Positions 1-11,838 of a stretch of DNA of 64,000 bases are shown in pieces; positions within the stretch are counted from its first letter, which is position 1; every line of letters begins with the position of its first letter. The DNA lies in the NCBI GenBank assembly GCA_965644295.1, contig CBFFRP010000435.1:186001-250000 (forward strand), in the 5' to 3' direction. A program made the translations under genes and the position numbers. The notes under the pieces were generated by a model. It saw nothing but the letters and a program-made list of their open reading frames with translations, searched no databases and was not told the DNA's origin. Origin of the DNA: Paraphysomonas bandaiensis (taxonomy: Eukaryota; Chrysophyceae).

Positions 1-1993
1 TAGTGCAAAATGATCGAATGGGACGCATTCGGTGTAGCCATTGTGTTGTTTCTGAGCCTAATTGACTATCTATTGTGGGAGTTTCAGCTTCCACGTACGA
101 CCTACGTACTGACATGGCTTCAGTAAAAGAAATAGGAGATGGAACTGGGGAAGGAATAGTGACTGGCTCGTTATTGTCACATGAAAATTGATTAACGGGT
201 GATAATTTCGATGTTTCAGTCTTTTCCACTGCTCTGTCGTCCCATATGCTGCTAATATCATCCTCGTCTTCATTTTCTGCTATGTCTCCATCACTCACAG
301 CTTTCATAACTTTAATATGTCGAACAGAATTAGTCAAATAGACTTCTTCGTCTACACACCGAATGAAGTTTCTCATACATGCTTTAACTTCTTGCAGAGA
401 ATTAGCAACTACCGACGACAACGACATGTCACCTTTCCATCCAAATCCTCCTATAAGTACAAGACGCTTAAGCAAAGTTGAACAACTAAAATCTCTATCA
501 AATCTATATACTACCTGATGGAATCCTTGTTTCAGTAGACACTATCAAATAAGGGCTTTCCACATACAGAGCAATCACTCCAAGAGACACCTTCAGTACG
601 TATCACAAATCATATACACACCACAGGATCCTTACCTTAACAGTGGTTGCCAATGCAAGGAGACTATTCGCCACATTATTTTTAAATGATCTGCAATGCG
701 ATAAGCTTGAGAACGATGTACACACTGTGGCTATTTGCACGTATTATTAAATACTCACCGTTCTGCTCTATTCCTGCTGTCAATTCGCATATTCGCATCC
801 ATGGAGGTCAGTGTAGCTCTCAATCGAGACAGGCGACTTGAAATAACTGCGTAAAATGGGCCCCAGTGATGAGGGAAGACAGACTCCTTCCACAGCAAAC
901 TCCGTGGGAGCATTGGTACCCAGGATGGTTCCATGCGAAGAAATGGTTGCAATGACACAACTGAAGGTAAATCAAATGCGATACTAGATGTACAATCACA
1001 AAATTTGAAAATAAATACGAGATCTGCTGAGCACGTACTGCATGGAGTATATGTATATCATTCCTACCTCTAGTTATCTTAGCATCAATAGAGTCCAACA
1101 TTTCCATGTGTGGATCAATGGTAGACATTGCACCAAAGACCTTACCCCTACAAATATCAGTCAAAACACAGTCATCTGTCTTCTAAATCAGCTAGTCAGC
1201 ACTACGATATTGGATCTTTGTAGATTACCATGGCAATATCATCGACACACTACTGTGCATAAATCCTGCAAACATTTTACCTGTGGTCATATCGCGGCAG
1301 AGTTTCGCCTATTGCTCGCTGTCTACACACCGCATCCATCCAAGCACCAACACTATGGAGACAAGCAGAGAGATCTTGAGCCGAGGCATGCATACTGGTC
1401 TGTGGGAGAGCGAGCAATGTAGCAAGAAGCAGTGAAATTGCTGCAATGAGTATAGCAATAGTACGCCAGAGAGCTTTTATCAAACCGTTGGAGGGTTGTT
1501 CCCATGATCCTAAATATATGACACCAAACGCCATCTGTACTTGTAGAACTAGATGCCCAGCTTTGCGACGCTTAATTAGTGAGGTAAGGTAGGCCGATCC
1601 ACCTTTCGTAAACCACTGTACAGCAGCCACGAATACTGTAGGAATAACCAAAAGGCATTCACCTTTATAGTTGGGCAGGAGATAAACTGGAATACATAAT
1701 AATACAAATCCACAGAGGCCACCTGTAAGGATGTAACATATTACAAAACATTAGTCACAATAAGCCGTACCCAAACACACTCCTAGTGACCGATATATAG
1801 ACTTGTATATAACCGGACCCAGAGATATATCCTCACCGGTTACAGCTATAATGCACGAAAATAGAGCTACTGTTGCGACTGAATCAAACTTATCTGATAG
1901 ATGATAGTGCATGATGTAATATATGGATACTGAGCCAAATAATACCGCCAGGGCATAGCGAATAACAATTCGCACATGAGGAGTGACAGTCAT
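1..1993 (-). CDS. ALMT/FUSC-like membrane anion channel, 3' part outside window
   Basis: Seven exons can be joined in frame on the minus strand: 1993-1771, 1722-1281, 1147-1068, 1026-759, 690-636, 590-541 and 485-1. All have GT-AG borders and the gene stays open to the left edge. The ATG is at 1993. The N-terminal half has several hydrophobic segments. It includes a GPVIYKSIYRSLGVCLG stretch that resembles the K-GxNRxxGTxxG segment of plant aluminium-activated malate transporters and the wider FUSC/aromatic-acid-exporter fold. Exon 4 carries FLRMEPSW...WGPFY followed by a helical stretch, like the F-A-x-W-E-P block after the membrane domain of ALMTs. The last exon is a hydrophilic, acidic cytoplasmic tail. 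The likely role is anion or organic-acid transport across the plasma or vacuolar membrane; the substrate is unknown. The exon 6/7 junction is ambiguous: a 55-nt intron is preferred, and a 22-nt alternative also keeps frame. The family call is by resemblance only. Confidence 0.6.
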
Positions 1994-2558
1994 CTATCTA
2001 GTGACTGTCTATCTGACACTCATCTATCTCCAGGGTGTATCTATCTAGCTATCACATCGAACCATATCATAGCTGCTTGTGTCCTGTCCTCTCCTCTCTT
2101 GTACCATCCTGTGTACACACATATTTCTTCTATGGATACTACTGTACGTATGGCAGTCTGTATCTTACTTTTCGGAAATAAGTTGAAGCAAAAATCATCT
2201 ATATTACGGAGATACAACTACGGCTGGAATGCACACAATTATTGCCTCGATATTTGAGGCATATTTGAACAAAAATATACAAAGGATGCTGATACGTATA
2301 CCGCTCAGTTCTTGCTCCCTCACCTTCACGTATTATTTGGCGTATTCTACAATCCATGCGGTATCAAAATTTTCTATGTACGTAGAGATGTGTATCATAT
2401 CTATACTATAGGAATCCTCGTACATCCCCACCATATCTGTGCATCATCCATATCATATCTTAAGACTTGTTGATTTCATGCAACTATTGAGGTGAAACTA
2501 TCATAGAATATCATTACAAGTGTTTTGTAGCTAATAAATTGTTGTTATTAATACTCTA
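1994..2558. promoter_or_regulatory. Divergent intergenic region
   Basis: The 565 bp lie between the ALMT-like gene (minus) and the Rieske gene (plus) and probably hold both promoters. The stretch is AT-rich, with repeated TATCTA/ATCTAT strings at about 1990-2050. Open frames inside it are short, not conserved-looking, and I do not consider them genes. Confidence 0.4.
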
Positions 2559-3933
2559 ATGATCGAGGCATGGATATGTGTGGCAGTGGCTCTCTCGGTG
2601 TATTATGGTAACTTGCATGGACCGTTACTGATAATCGCAATAGGAGGAGCTGCTCACATCATATGGACCAAGCTCCTGAACTGTAAGGGAATATTGCGAA
2701 ATAGACCTGTTGACACTGCCAGTTTGCCATCTAGAAAAGACCATGATCGCAGGCGCTACGAGACCTATCCTCACAATGCTGTTGCGAATACGTGGTACCA
2801 AATTTGTGATTCAGATGAATTAAAAGATGGTCGTGTTATTGAAGTACGAGCATTAGGACAGACTTTAGCTGTATGGCGGTCATCTGACGGACAACCTGTT
2901 TGTCACGACGCATTCTGCTTACACCTTGGTGCTAATTTGGGTGTAGGCGGTAAGGTGGTTGATGATTGTATCCAGTGTCCATTCCACAAGTGGAAGTTTG
3001 ACAGCAATGGGTGTATTAAGGAGATTCCATATCTGAAAAACCCTTCACTATGCCCGCAAAATGCAAAGTTGAAGACTTATCCTTGCGTGGATTGGTGCGG
3101 TCTTGTGTGTGTGTACTTTCACGCAGATGGTGTCCCTCCTGAGTTTTCTCTTCCTGATTGGGTTCCCAATCAATTGAAAGAGGAAGAATGGGCGCCACAC
3201 ATGAAATGGGACATCGGATACCTGACCTTAACACCGATAGACTGGGTGGACCAGGCAGGAGACCATGCTCATTTTCACACTTTACACAATGAATTCCTCA
3301 TTCCCTATACTACTATTCCCATCCCTCAGTGGCTCACGAATATATTTCCTGTCGGTATATCGCATGAGTTAGTGACCTACAAGGGAGATGATAAGGAATG
3401 GGAGGAAAAGATGAAGGAGGTCGGAATGGGCACAGTGGATAAGCACCTCATATATTTCACCGACAAAGCGGGTCTTACGTGGAAAGGAAAAGTCATGCCA
3501 ACAACTCTCAGTGAGACGTTGGAGATGTACATTGGTCCCGCCATGATGTCATTTCATATACCGTTTACCATTGGTACTGCCATATGTTTTTATAACTGGT
3601 ACACCAATTAATCATATGTATATACCAGGTGCTTTCAAGGTGTTTGTCAATACGACTCCTGTGGAAGGAGGATGCGTTATGCGAGTCCGTACATGGGTAG
3701 ACAAAAGAGTTCGTCAGTCATTATTTAAGCAATTTATAGCATGGCTTCTTGTTGGGGTCTCTTCCAGTCAACTTGCGAGTGATATAGATATACTCGAGAA
3801 CAAAATTCGGAACCGCCGTCCCATTCTAGTGCCTTTTGATGGACCCTATAACCGCACCTCATCCTGGTTGAGACAATTCTATTCTAAGAGTTCGGCTGAT
3901 GTCGGACAGAATGCGTATAACAATGACTGGTAG
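2559..3933 (+). CDS. Rieske [2Fe-2S] oxygenase, DAF-36/Neverland (cholesterol 7-desaturase)-like
   Basis: CDS join(2559..3573, 3629..3933), 439 residues; the 55-nt intron starts gtactg and ends accag. An N-terminal hydrophobic segment (about residues 5-40) suggests anchoring to the ER. The Rieske cluster motif is C120-x-H122 and C140-x2-H143. The mononuclear iron site is D235-x2-H238-x4-H243, preceded by D231 as a possible electron-bridging acid. This order (TM, Rieske, catalytic domain) and the length are those of the DAF-36/Neverland/KshA-like sterol oxygenases, which introduce the C7-C8 double bond in sterols. Electrons would come from a separate NAD(P)H reductase, not seen here. A steroid 5-alpha-reductase family gene lies at 57888 in the same window. 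Sterol substrate is inferred from family; regiospecificity cannot be read from sequence. Confidence 0.88.
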
Positions 3934-4685
3934 GACACTTTATATGGAGAGTATGTGGTAATATACCTATCTATATGTGCCTACTCTAGCTTCAATGCTT
4001 TGCGGTGTAACTTTTCCCAAGTCCAGTAGATAAAACATAAGCGCGATGTAAAAATGTGATAAATCTGGTTGACTTGTTATTGATGATTAAATATTTGACT
4101 GTATTGCGTAAAAGATTAATTGATGATTTCTATAGGTAAAGTGCTGTCGAAATATTATTGATAAGCACAGAGAAGTCATTCCAATATTCGTATTGATGTT
4201 GTTATGGACTACAAATAATATTTATAATCCTATCTAGTATGATAGGAAAAAAGTGTGCTTTCGGTATCATTAATAGATTCTGGACTATAAAATATCGTTG
4301 CATCAAACACGTTCAACAGAATCTGTGTACCATAATTTTTGCTGCACATCACTGGTAATTGGTAATAGGTATATAGAAGATGGATGTGTACTGTATACAT
4401 GTATACATATGACATATCAGGGCCTGGTAACCATTAATGGTAGTCCAGTTCCCGGCAATTATAATGGCATTAATGAAAAATGTCCCGGCAATTATAATGG
4501 CATTACCATTAATGGCCCATTAATGGCCATTAATGCCATTACCATTAATGGTTACCAGGCCCTGTGACATATGAGCACTGAAAAGAACTTCAATTGCTGT
4601 AAAGGTATGAACACTTGAACATTATAATAAGACAATTAAGTTATATAAACACTACCCTAACGTTCTATTCCTACACAATAGCGGA
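3934..4685. other. Intergenic region containing a MITE
   Basis: This gap separates the convergent Rieske and glycosyltransferase genes and should hold both 3' ends. Apart from the hAT-type MITE at 4418-4564 I see only AT-rich unique sequence. Confidence 0.5.
4410..4572. mobile_element. hAT-type MITE with 8-bp target duplication
   Basis: The element spans 4418-4564 (147 bp). It begins CAGGGCCTGGTAACCATT and ends with the exact reverse complement; the inverted terminal match is 25 bp. The 8 bp TGACATAT occur directly before (4410-4417) and after (4565-4572), a target-site duplication of hAT length. The interior is built from CATTAATGG-type palindromes and a roughly 34-bp unit (cccggcaattataatgg...) repeated twice. 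It has no coding capacity and would depend on a hAT transposase elsewhere. Confidence 0.9.
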
Positions 4686-5873
4686 CTATTTATTAGGATG
4701 AAAATATCCCAATGGCGGTCTAAGAGCTAATTCATGTATATTACTTGAATTCACAGGTAGGTTCAACTTATCTAAAAACTGTCCCCACATTCGAACACTG
4801 CGACTCCTTGCTTTCCTAATATCGTGTAGCCATGGCTTATTCCTCCCAGTGAAGTGTGCAAACATCATTGTTGGAGATTTTCCACTACAACAGGAAAGAA
4901 GGTTCGAAACAGCTTGTCCAGCCTCCCCCCCACCTGGATACCGTTTAGCCTGTTTGTTATTTAACAGGACGACCCTTCCATTATTTATTACAAAGTAGTG
5001 CGTCAGCAGTCCCTGATCGAGACTGGCCCCATTGAATGTCCATTCAGTGAATGGTTTACCTTTCCCGCTAACTAGCCAAGAGGGAGTCTTCTCACCCCAA
5101 CCCAAGTTCTCATCCCAGGGCTCAGATAGACGTTTCACAGATTTTGCTCGGAGCGCCTCAAAGTCTTCCATGTTTGGAATGGCTAAGAACCATCCAGAGT
5201 TGAGCGGGCTGGCATTGCCGACGTTGAAAGTATTCTGCTCGAGTTCAAAAAAACAATCCATATTCGCCATAGGCATTATATCACCATCAAAGAATTGTAT
5301 TTTTTTGTACTGAGTAAAACTCCAAGGAGTAGTCTTAAGGAGGGCCATTTCACCGAAATGTACCTTACCAGTGTCTATTAAACGAGGGAGTAAAAAAATT
5401 CGTATTCCTATTGCAGTCAGGCTGTCGAGGTCACTCTGAAACATTTCAATGTTTTTCTCACTCTTATAGCCAATTAGCACAATAAAATCCGCAGTTGAGC
5501 CGTAAGAATCTAATGCGGTTTTCATAATCATAACGTTATACAAATAACCACGATAACGAAACGTATTGTCAATTCCATGAATGAGGGTGACATAAGCGTA
5601 TTGAGAGTGCGTAAGTGTACGCACTGGCAATACAGGATGTTTCGGTGCTTCTACTCTTACTTCAGAATTTCCAAGACTTGCTTCATCCACAACAGATGTA
5701 GGTTCAACGATATCATTGGTAGATGCGATATGACTTCTTGTTTTCTTTAAAATTACAGCTTTATCGGTAGAGTTATTTGGATCAGCATCCGTTTGTGTTG
5801 TGAAAGCTATCCACAATACAGTCACCATGAGTGTGACTACCATAAATACAATTAGATTTGCACTTCCTTTCAT
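4686..5873 (-). CDS. Type II membrane GT8-like glycosyltransferase
   Basis: A single-exon gene of 395 residues. The open frame extends to 5924, but the upstream start there is TTG; the first ATG in frame is at 5873 and immediately precedes a hydrophobic signal anchor (about residues 6-25), so I start there. A hydrophilic, Ser/Thr-rich stem follows. The catalytic region starts near YAYVTLIHG and carries the D-G-D metal-binding motif at about residues 196-198 (FFDGDIMPM). Near the C terminus is HFTGRNKPW, the His/Gly/Lys motif of glycogenin/GT8 enzymes. This layout is that of a Golgi-resident retaining glycosyltransferase. Donor and acceptor sugars cannot be told from the sequence. Confidence 0.82.
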   Translation of the reverse strand: MKGSANLIVFMVVTLMVTVLWIAFTTQTDADPNNSTDKAVILKKTRSHIASTNDIVEPTSVVDEASLGNSEVRVEAPKHPVLPVRTLTHSQYAYVTLIHGIDNTFRYRGYLYNVMIMKTALDSYGSTADFIVLIGYKSEKNIEMFQSDLDSLTAIGIRIFLLPRLIDTGKVHFGEMALLKTTPWSFTQYKKIQFFDGDIMPMANMDCFFELEQNTFNVGNASPLNSGWFLAIPNMEDFEALRAKSVKRLSEPWDENLGWGEKTPSWLVSGKGKPFTEWTFNGASLDQGLLTHYFVINNGRVVLLNNKQAKRYPGGGEAGQAVSNLLSCCSGKSPTMMFAHFTGRNKPWLHDIRKARSRSVRMWGQFLDKLNLPVNSSNIHELALRPPLGYFHPNK

Positions 5874-6499
5874 GACTGTTCCCAAACTAGGGATATACTT
5901 GAAACATGTATCGGAATGAGACAACTACAGTGCTCCTGACTGTCGTAGAGATGATGCAAATATAAGCTTACGAAACCTCGATTAATCCTTACTGGAAATA
6001 TCAGATAGTTCCTGCGTATTGTCCTCAATGGAATTTACGTCTAGTACATTTCCTAGTGCAAGCACGTATCAGTTTCAGATAGTTGCACCTCTCGCTATTT
6101 CACACCTACAGAGATCGCTCATATATTGCTTTAAGCACCACTATCTTCTTGGAAACGCTCATTTCTAAATATCTAATATTTATAGGCCTTGTGGATGTAA
6201 AAAGACCTCTTATTGAGGGGTTTAGTATTAAAAGTACAGGGTTTTATTGGTTTTATATCACACCATACTGTCTTGGCTTCACCAGCAGCAGATATGAGGA
6301 CATGAGAAGAAGTGGAAGTGAGAGAACTTACTACCAATCAGGCTTTGAAATCAGGAGTGTTTGAATAGTTAACGAGAAAACACAGATCTTCATACGTGAT
6401 AACAAGGGAATCATACACACTGTAATATTGTTATCATTTCACATATTGAGAGGGAGTATATACACTACATTACCATTGAAATGATTTGATAGTTCCACA
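5874..6499. promoter_or_regulatory. Divergent intergenic region
   Basis: About 630 bp between the glycosyltransferase (minus) and the SulP transporter (plus), so both promoters should lie here. No repeat or recognisable motif beyond AT-rich tracts was seen. Confidence 0.35.
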
Positions 6500-9400
6500 A
6501 TGACATCATTACGTCGTAATCCTCGTAACTACGAGTCGTTTGTTGGGGAGTCATGCGTGACTCCAATGAGACGACAGAGCTCAGATGATAGTATAGAGAC
6601 ATTCACTACACAAACAAATAATACGGATAGCAGTAAGTTATTAGCGATAGCATTAGACAACTGTTCTTATCTGCTGTAGGCATGTTGGGGAAAATCACGA
6701 AGCAAATCATACCGGTCGTGTTTGCTATATTTATTAACTTGTTAGATGCAGTCACATTCGGAACTTGCTTTTTCCCAACTATATTCGGAAAAACGAGTAG
6801 TTTAGCTATTGACTTGTTCTTGTTGTCTACAGTGGCAGTGCAAGTTGTGTTTATATTCATGTCATCGTTTCAGTGTGGCTTGGGCACTTCAATGGCAGAA
6901 AATATACCATTCATTCATACCATGGCTTTAGGCGTATATGATGCAATGGAGGGGGCGTTTACTGTTGATGAGGTGAATCGATTCCTTTATACCATTCATG
7001 GTGTTTATATTTCCTCTTGTTTAGATGCTTCCCACTGTGCTTGCCACTGTGTGTGTGTCTACACTACTCAATGGTTTAGCATTTTTTCTCGTGGGATATC
7101 TCAGACAAGGATATATATTGCATTACTTTCCAAGGCATGTTATACTGGGCATGACATTGGGATTTGGTGTGTTTCTCTTGTCCACAGCATTTCAAGTAAC
7201 AACTGGCATCACCCCTGACGATAACATAATTCACAATTTAACCTCGATGAGGACAGACGAGTGCGTATTTTAGTATCCTGATATTGACATGCAGTAATTC
7301 TGTCTGTAGCATTGTACAGTTGGTGCTTGTTTGCACTATGGAAGTGGTCTTGCGCCTAACTTCATTCTGTAACCTTGGTGAGACAGCCGGTCCAGTTATT
7401 ATGCTTATCATTCCTCTCTCTTTCTACATGGTACTCTGGTCGGCAAATATTTCATTCGACCAGGTGCTCAAGATCATTACCGCAGTGATGTAGTGCGAAT
7501 ACTATACACTATACACTATATTCTTATCATTTGATTGTACAATGGGTTCACTTGTTTTGTTTCTCTTTGACTGTTTAGTCTTGTGATAGGCGCGACAATC
7601 GAACTGGCTCTTCCCCATTGCCGAATCCTCTAATGGCTGGGATATGTGGAAGTACTTTGATATCCAGGCCATACATTGGGATATTGTCCTCGCTCAGTCT
7701 CCAACTGTGCTATCTTTAGCTGCTTTCACGTTACTTCTCGTACCGATACGTATTCCTACTCTCGCTATGATCACCGGAGACGAAGTTGATTTCGACTTAG
7801 AGTTGAAGGCACAAGGTATGTGTATGGCTTCTGCCGACATGGAGTGCATACTAAACTTCTCGCGTTAATTCTATGTAGGAATTGGCAATATACTGTCTGC
7901 TGCCATGGGTAGTGTACACAACTATATTTCGTATTCCAATAGGTGGGTGGTGGTGTGTCGTATTTCACTTGTGTACCCATATGTCGCGTTATCATTCCTG
8001 TACTCACCTTGTACTTTTGACAGTGTATTCTTTTTTAACATCGGAGGGGGCGGGAAGGGTTCTCAGACCGTAGTGGCGGGTGTTACTTTCCTCCTATTCA
8101 TAGTTGGCCCGCAGATTATTAATTTCGTTCCACGCATTATTGGTATGTTTTGAATGCGTTTCGTATCAATTTATGCACATAATTTGTGTCATCGTTGTTG
8201 TTGCTATTATACGCTCTCTATATCATGTGAACTACTGTGTATACCTATGTGTCGTTTCAACTTGTACTTTATAATATGGTGCGTATGGTTATTAGCTGGT
8301 GTGATTATGTTGCACCTTGGGTTTGACCTGCTTAACGATTCTGTGATTGCCTCCAAACGAGCCCTGGACTCCTTGGAGTATACCTCCACAATTATAGTTG
8401 GTAGCGTGGTAACAGTTTTCGGGTTTGTGCCAGGTGACCCTTTGTTATGTCGTATATATAATTCTCATTGTTGATGTGGTATTGACGGATAGAGAGTGTG
8501 GGTGTATTTTGGTTAAATTATCGTAGTCAGATTTGTGTATGATAAATGGCTATTCGAGATAAATCTGTACCTTTATTATATATCATTAGCACCGTACACT
8601 TACGAGTGATGGGAATTTTGTCACACTGTTATACGTAGGAATAATTGCTGGTGGTGTATCTGCGTGTGTTACCTTTGTGGTCCAAAGCAGCAAAAGCTCG
8701 AATGTGCGTGGAGTTTTCACTGGGGAAGTGGTGCGGTCTAACACTGCGTGGTCAGTCCCTTAGTTTTGTTGTTGCTGGCACTTACGTTACGCCACATATG
8801 TAGGCCTGGAAGACACAGGGATAAGCTCGAGCAGGCCCTTGCTGCGCACGGGGTATACGTCATTCAACTCCAGGGCCACATTTTTTTCGGCAACATACAA
8901 CAGGTACGCTTCTGCTTTAGTCTTCACACGAGTTTCAAAGTTTATGCGAAGGTTACAAAGTCGATAGAGCGAATAATTGAGAATGCATACCATAGAGATA
9001 GCGAGGGTAGTGCTCCTGCTTTGGGTACTAACAGTGGCTATGGGTCACCGTCACTCTCTCGCCAGTGGTATGAAGAGTTGATCTTATCAGAATAACTTGT
9101 TTATAATTTTATTGAAGAATACATATATATCGCGTTAAGATGTACTCACGATATCTCCAGGTCAGATGTCCGATCGGAGGGATCCGATATTAGTGGCTAT
9201 CATGCAGTGGGTACGTTGGCTCCCTCAGAAGACTCGCCACTGCCTGAGTATATAGTTCTTGACTGTTCTTTTGTCTCCGGTCTCGATAGCAATGCCATAG
9301 ATGGATTCTTGAAGCTTCAGGTTTTTAGCACTAATTTCGGCTATATGTAGCTCATGTATATTGTGTGGTAGCATCGTATGCAGAGTCCTCAAAACCAACC

Positions 9401-11838
9401 GCGACCTATATACATTACATTCGCAGGACTTCAGCAGAAGCTTCAGAAAATGTTTTCTAACCATTTAGAAGAAAATAGCAAAAGGTAATACACTGCTTCT
9501 CTATGCTGTTCTAAGCATCACTTTTTTCTCGACGAACTTCTCTGCTTATTTCCTATCCATCTATAGGTTCGAAGGCACAGAGAGTGGTGTAGAGGTGACC
9601 CATTTATCAGTTGCAAATGAACGCACTCGTCTACTGTCGTCTGATGACGACAACCTCAATTTCTCAATTGGCAGTGCCACTGGTAGTTCGACGGGGGCAT
9701 TTGGTGGTTATGAAGAGCTAAGTTCGCGTAGGAGAACGACTAGCAATGACTGGTCACAGAGCAAGCCAGGTATGTCGTCATCAGCAAGAAAGAAGAAAAA
9801 AAAGAAGAGGCGCCAGGAGTTGGCACGCTCAGAAAGGTAATATGATGTTCATGCACCACGTAAGGAGTTATAATTGTTGAATACAGCTCTCCCCTTGATT
9901 CAAAGTTTCACTTGGATGTAAATACCGCCCTTCAGGTATTACTACTCATTAGCAAGTACACGTGAACTTAACTGCTGTCATAGTCCGTGGAAGAACATAT
10001 AATTGAAAATCATAGTAGCCCCAGGTAATCGCGTTTGCAGGAGCAAATTTTTGCTGTTCTGACACTTGTATCAGAGATATACCATCGCAGGAAAAAATGC
10101 TCAAGGTATTTCTCTGAATTGATTTCTGCCTTTCGTCATGTCATGTACAGCGTCATGCTGCGAGATACTATGCGAGTATGAAGCCCAGTTCCGAGGAATA
10201 CAGTGGACCTCTGTATGATTTCCCGATGCTGCAGCCAAATGATTCTTTTCATCGCATCTATTCCTCTGATGAGGTGGATAACACACGCCCTCGCCGGCGT
10301 TCAAGTGCAAGTACAAGCAGTTCTCCACGTAAATCGATTGACTATGGTTGGCGAGGTATACCCGTGGAACAGATTGATGAGGCTCAAAGGAGCGTACCGG
10401 AACTATCGATGAAGAAGAAAAGGCTGTCATGCGCTGATTCCGAGGAGGCAGGGTATATCATGGGGTCCTATGGCAGTGGAGCTATGACAGTTGTCAGTCC
10501 TCTCAAAGACATATCACGGAAAAGCATTTTAGCTCATTCCCCGACGGAATGTTCAAGTATCACTTCCCTTCCCATGACCATAGGCAGTAAGTATCGCTAG
10601 GATGTATATGACGTAACTGATGCGGGTACCAACGATGTAGTTACGAGCGGGGCGTCTGGAATGACATTACCTTCGCAGCAACAGCGAAGTTCACAGACGT
10701 CTATTTCAAGCACCGACCTTCCTCCTCCTAAATCTTTGCTGATTGATATCGCACAAGATCAAGAGTAAGAAATTTCATAACTTGGCCGCGACAATTCGAA
10801 TCTAATAGTAGTTTGTGGATGTTGCCAGGGATGACCACACTGATGATTACAGTTTATCAGGAGTTGATGATAGAGTTGGAAATGAACACAGTGTAGACAA
10901 GGTTGATAAGGGCCGTGAATCACCGAACAAGACCGAGGATAATAAACTCTCAATATCGATACCCCAAATCGATTCTTGTGAAGTGTCCAGTCGCAAACGG
11001 GGTCGGGGAGACGAGCTGAAGAAACTTATTCGTCGTATGGTATTTGAACTGGACACTGAGGTATGTCTTTGTCTCCTCAGCTTCGCTATATATGTGCGTC
11101 AATTACAATTGTATGCAGTGGAGATCACAAGATTTTCCTGTTCTAAAGCGCCTGGCGGACTATCTCAGACAGAGTATGTATTGTGTTTTTCATACTACTG
11201 TTATGATCAGTCCTTTTCCCAGATATCAAGATAGTGGATACGAATGAGTCTTTGTGGTGTGCACGTGAGAAGGCTGAACAGGTGTGCTTTCATTCCCTCC
11301 ACCACGAACTATTTAAAAACTTATCATTACGCAGATGGGACTTCTAATTACCGGTCGACTTGAAGCTGTAATTGAAACTTGGAATCACCAAGACCACCGC
11401 ACATTACAGATCATTCTTCCAGGAACTCTTATAGGTAAGTAAAAATGTAGTCTCAGAGTTCCAGGCGGTATATGTTATGATGGACGTGTGCAGGTGAACT
11501 CGGGTTGCTTAGTGGCGGCAGTCATAGCAGAACAATAATAGCGACGAAAACTTCAGAGGTTGGTTATCGAACATACTTATAATCATACCGTGCGGAAAAT
11601 TCGAATACTGTAAAATATACATTGTTATTTCCGATTATATAGGTTGCTATTTTAACGAAGGAAACACTCGAGGAAATTGAGCGTGAGGATACGGTGCGTT
11701 TAACTTCCTTTCATATCACGCCTTATGTAATTTTTCCAGGTCTTGTTGTGTGCACTGCAAAAGTTGGCGCTCAAGACTGCGGCAGGGCGTTCTCATCAGT
11801 TAATGCTCTTTAGTGCAGGAGCGCTAGGCCCGAAATAG
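6500..11838 (+). CDS. SulP/SLC26-type transporter with STAS and cNMP-binding domains (Vsb1/YGR125W-like)
   Basis: An intron-rich gene with its ATG at 6500 and TAG at 11836-11838. Exons resolved include 6500-6632, 6680-6972 and from 7025. The second exon encodes LLDAVTFGTCFFPTIFG and MAENIPFIHTMALG; later exons carry YFPRHVILG, TAARQSNWLFP and GIGNILSAAMGSVHNYI. These are blocks of the SulP membrane domain in the fungal Vsb1 branch. From about 8820 comes a STAS domain (VYVIQLQGHIFFGN, then from about 9240 EYIVLDCSFVSGLDSNA). A long basic and Ser-rich linker (9595-10950) follows. The C terminus (about 11230-11838) is a cyclic-nucleotide-binding-like domain: ILPGTLIGELGLLSGG, SRTIIATKTSE, LTKETLEEIE. 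The likely role is vacuolar or plasma-membrane anion or amino-acid transport under cytosolic control. The exact count of introns is not settled, but frame and phase agree at every junction I tested. Confidence 0.85.

Noticed and set aside
1976-2411. Two plus-strand frames between the ALMT-like and Rieske genes
   Set aside because: Low-complexity TATCTA-derived residues, no splice partners, and they overlap the probable divergent promoters.
5874-5924. 17-residue N-terminal extension of the GT8 gene
   Set aside because: It would start at TTG; the first ATG at 5873 directly precedes the signal anchor.
10101-10430. Minus-strand frame opposite the SulP gene
   Set aside because: It is the antisense shadow of the Ser-rich linker exon.
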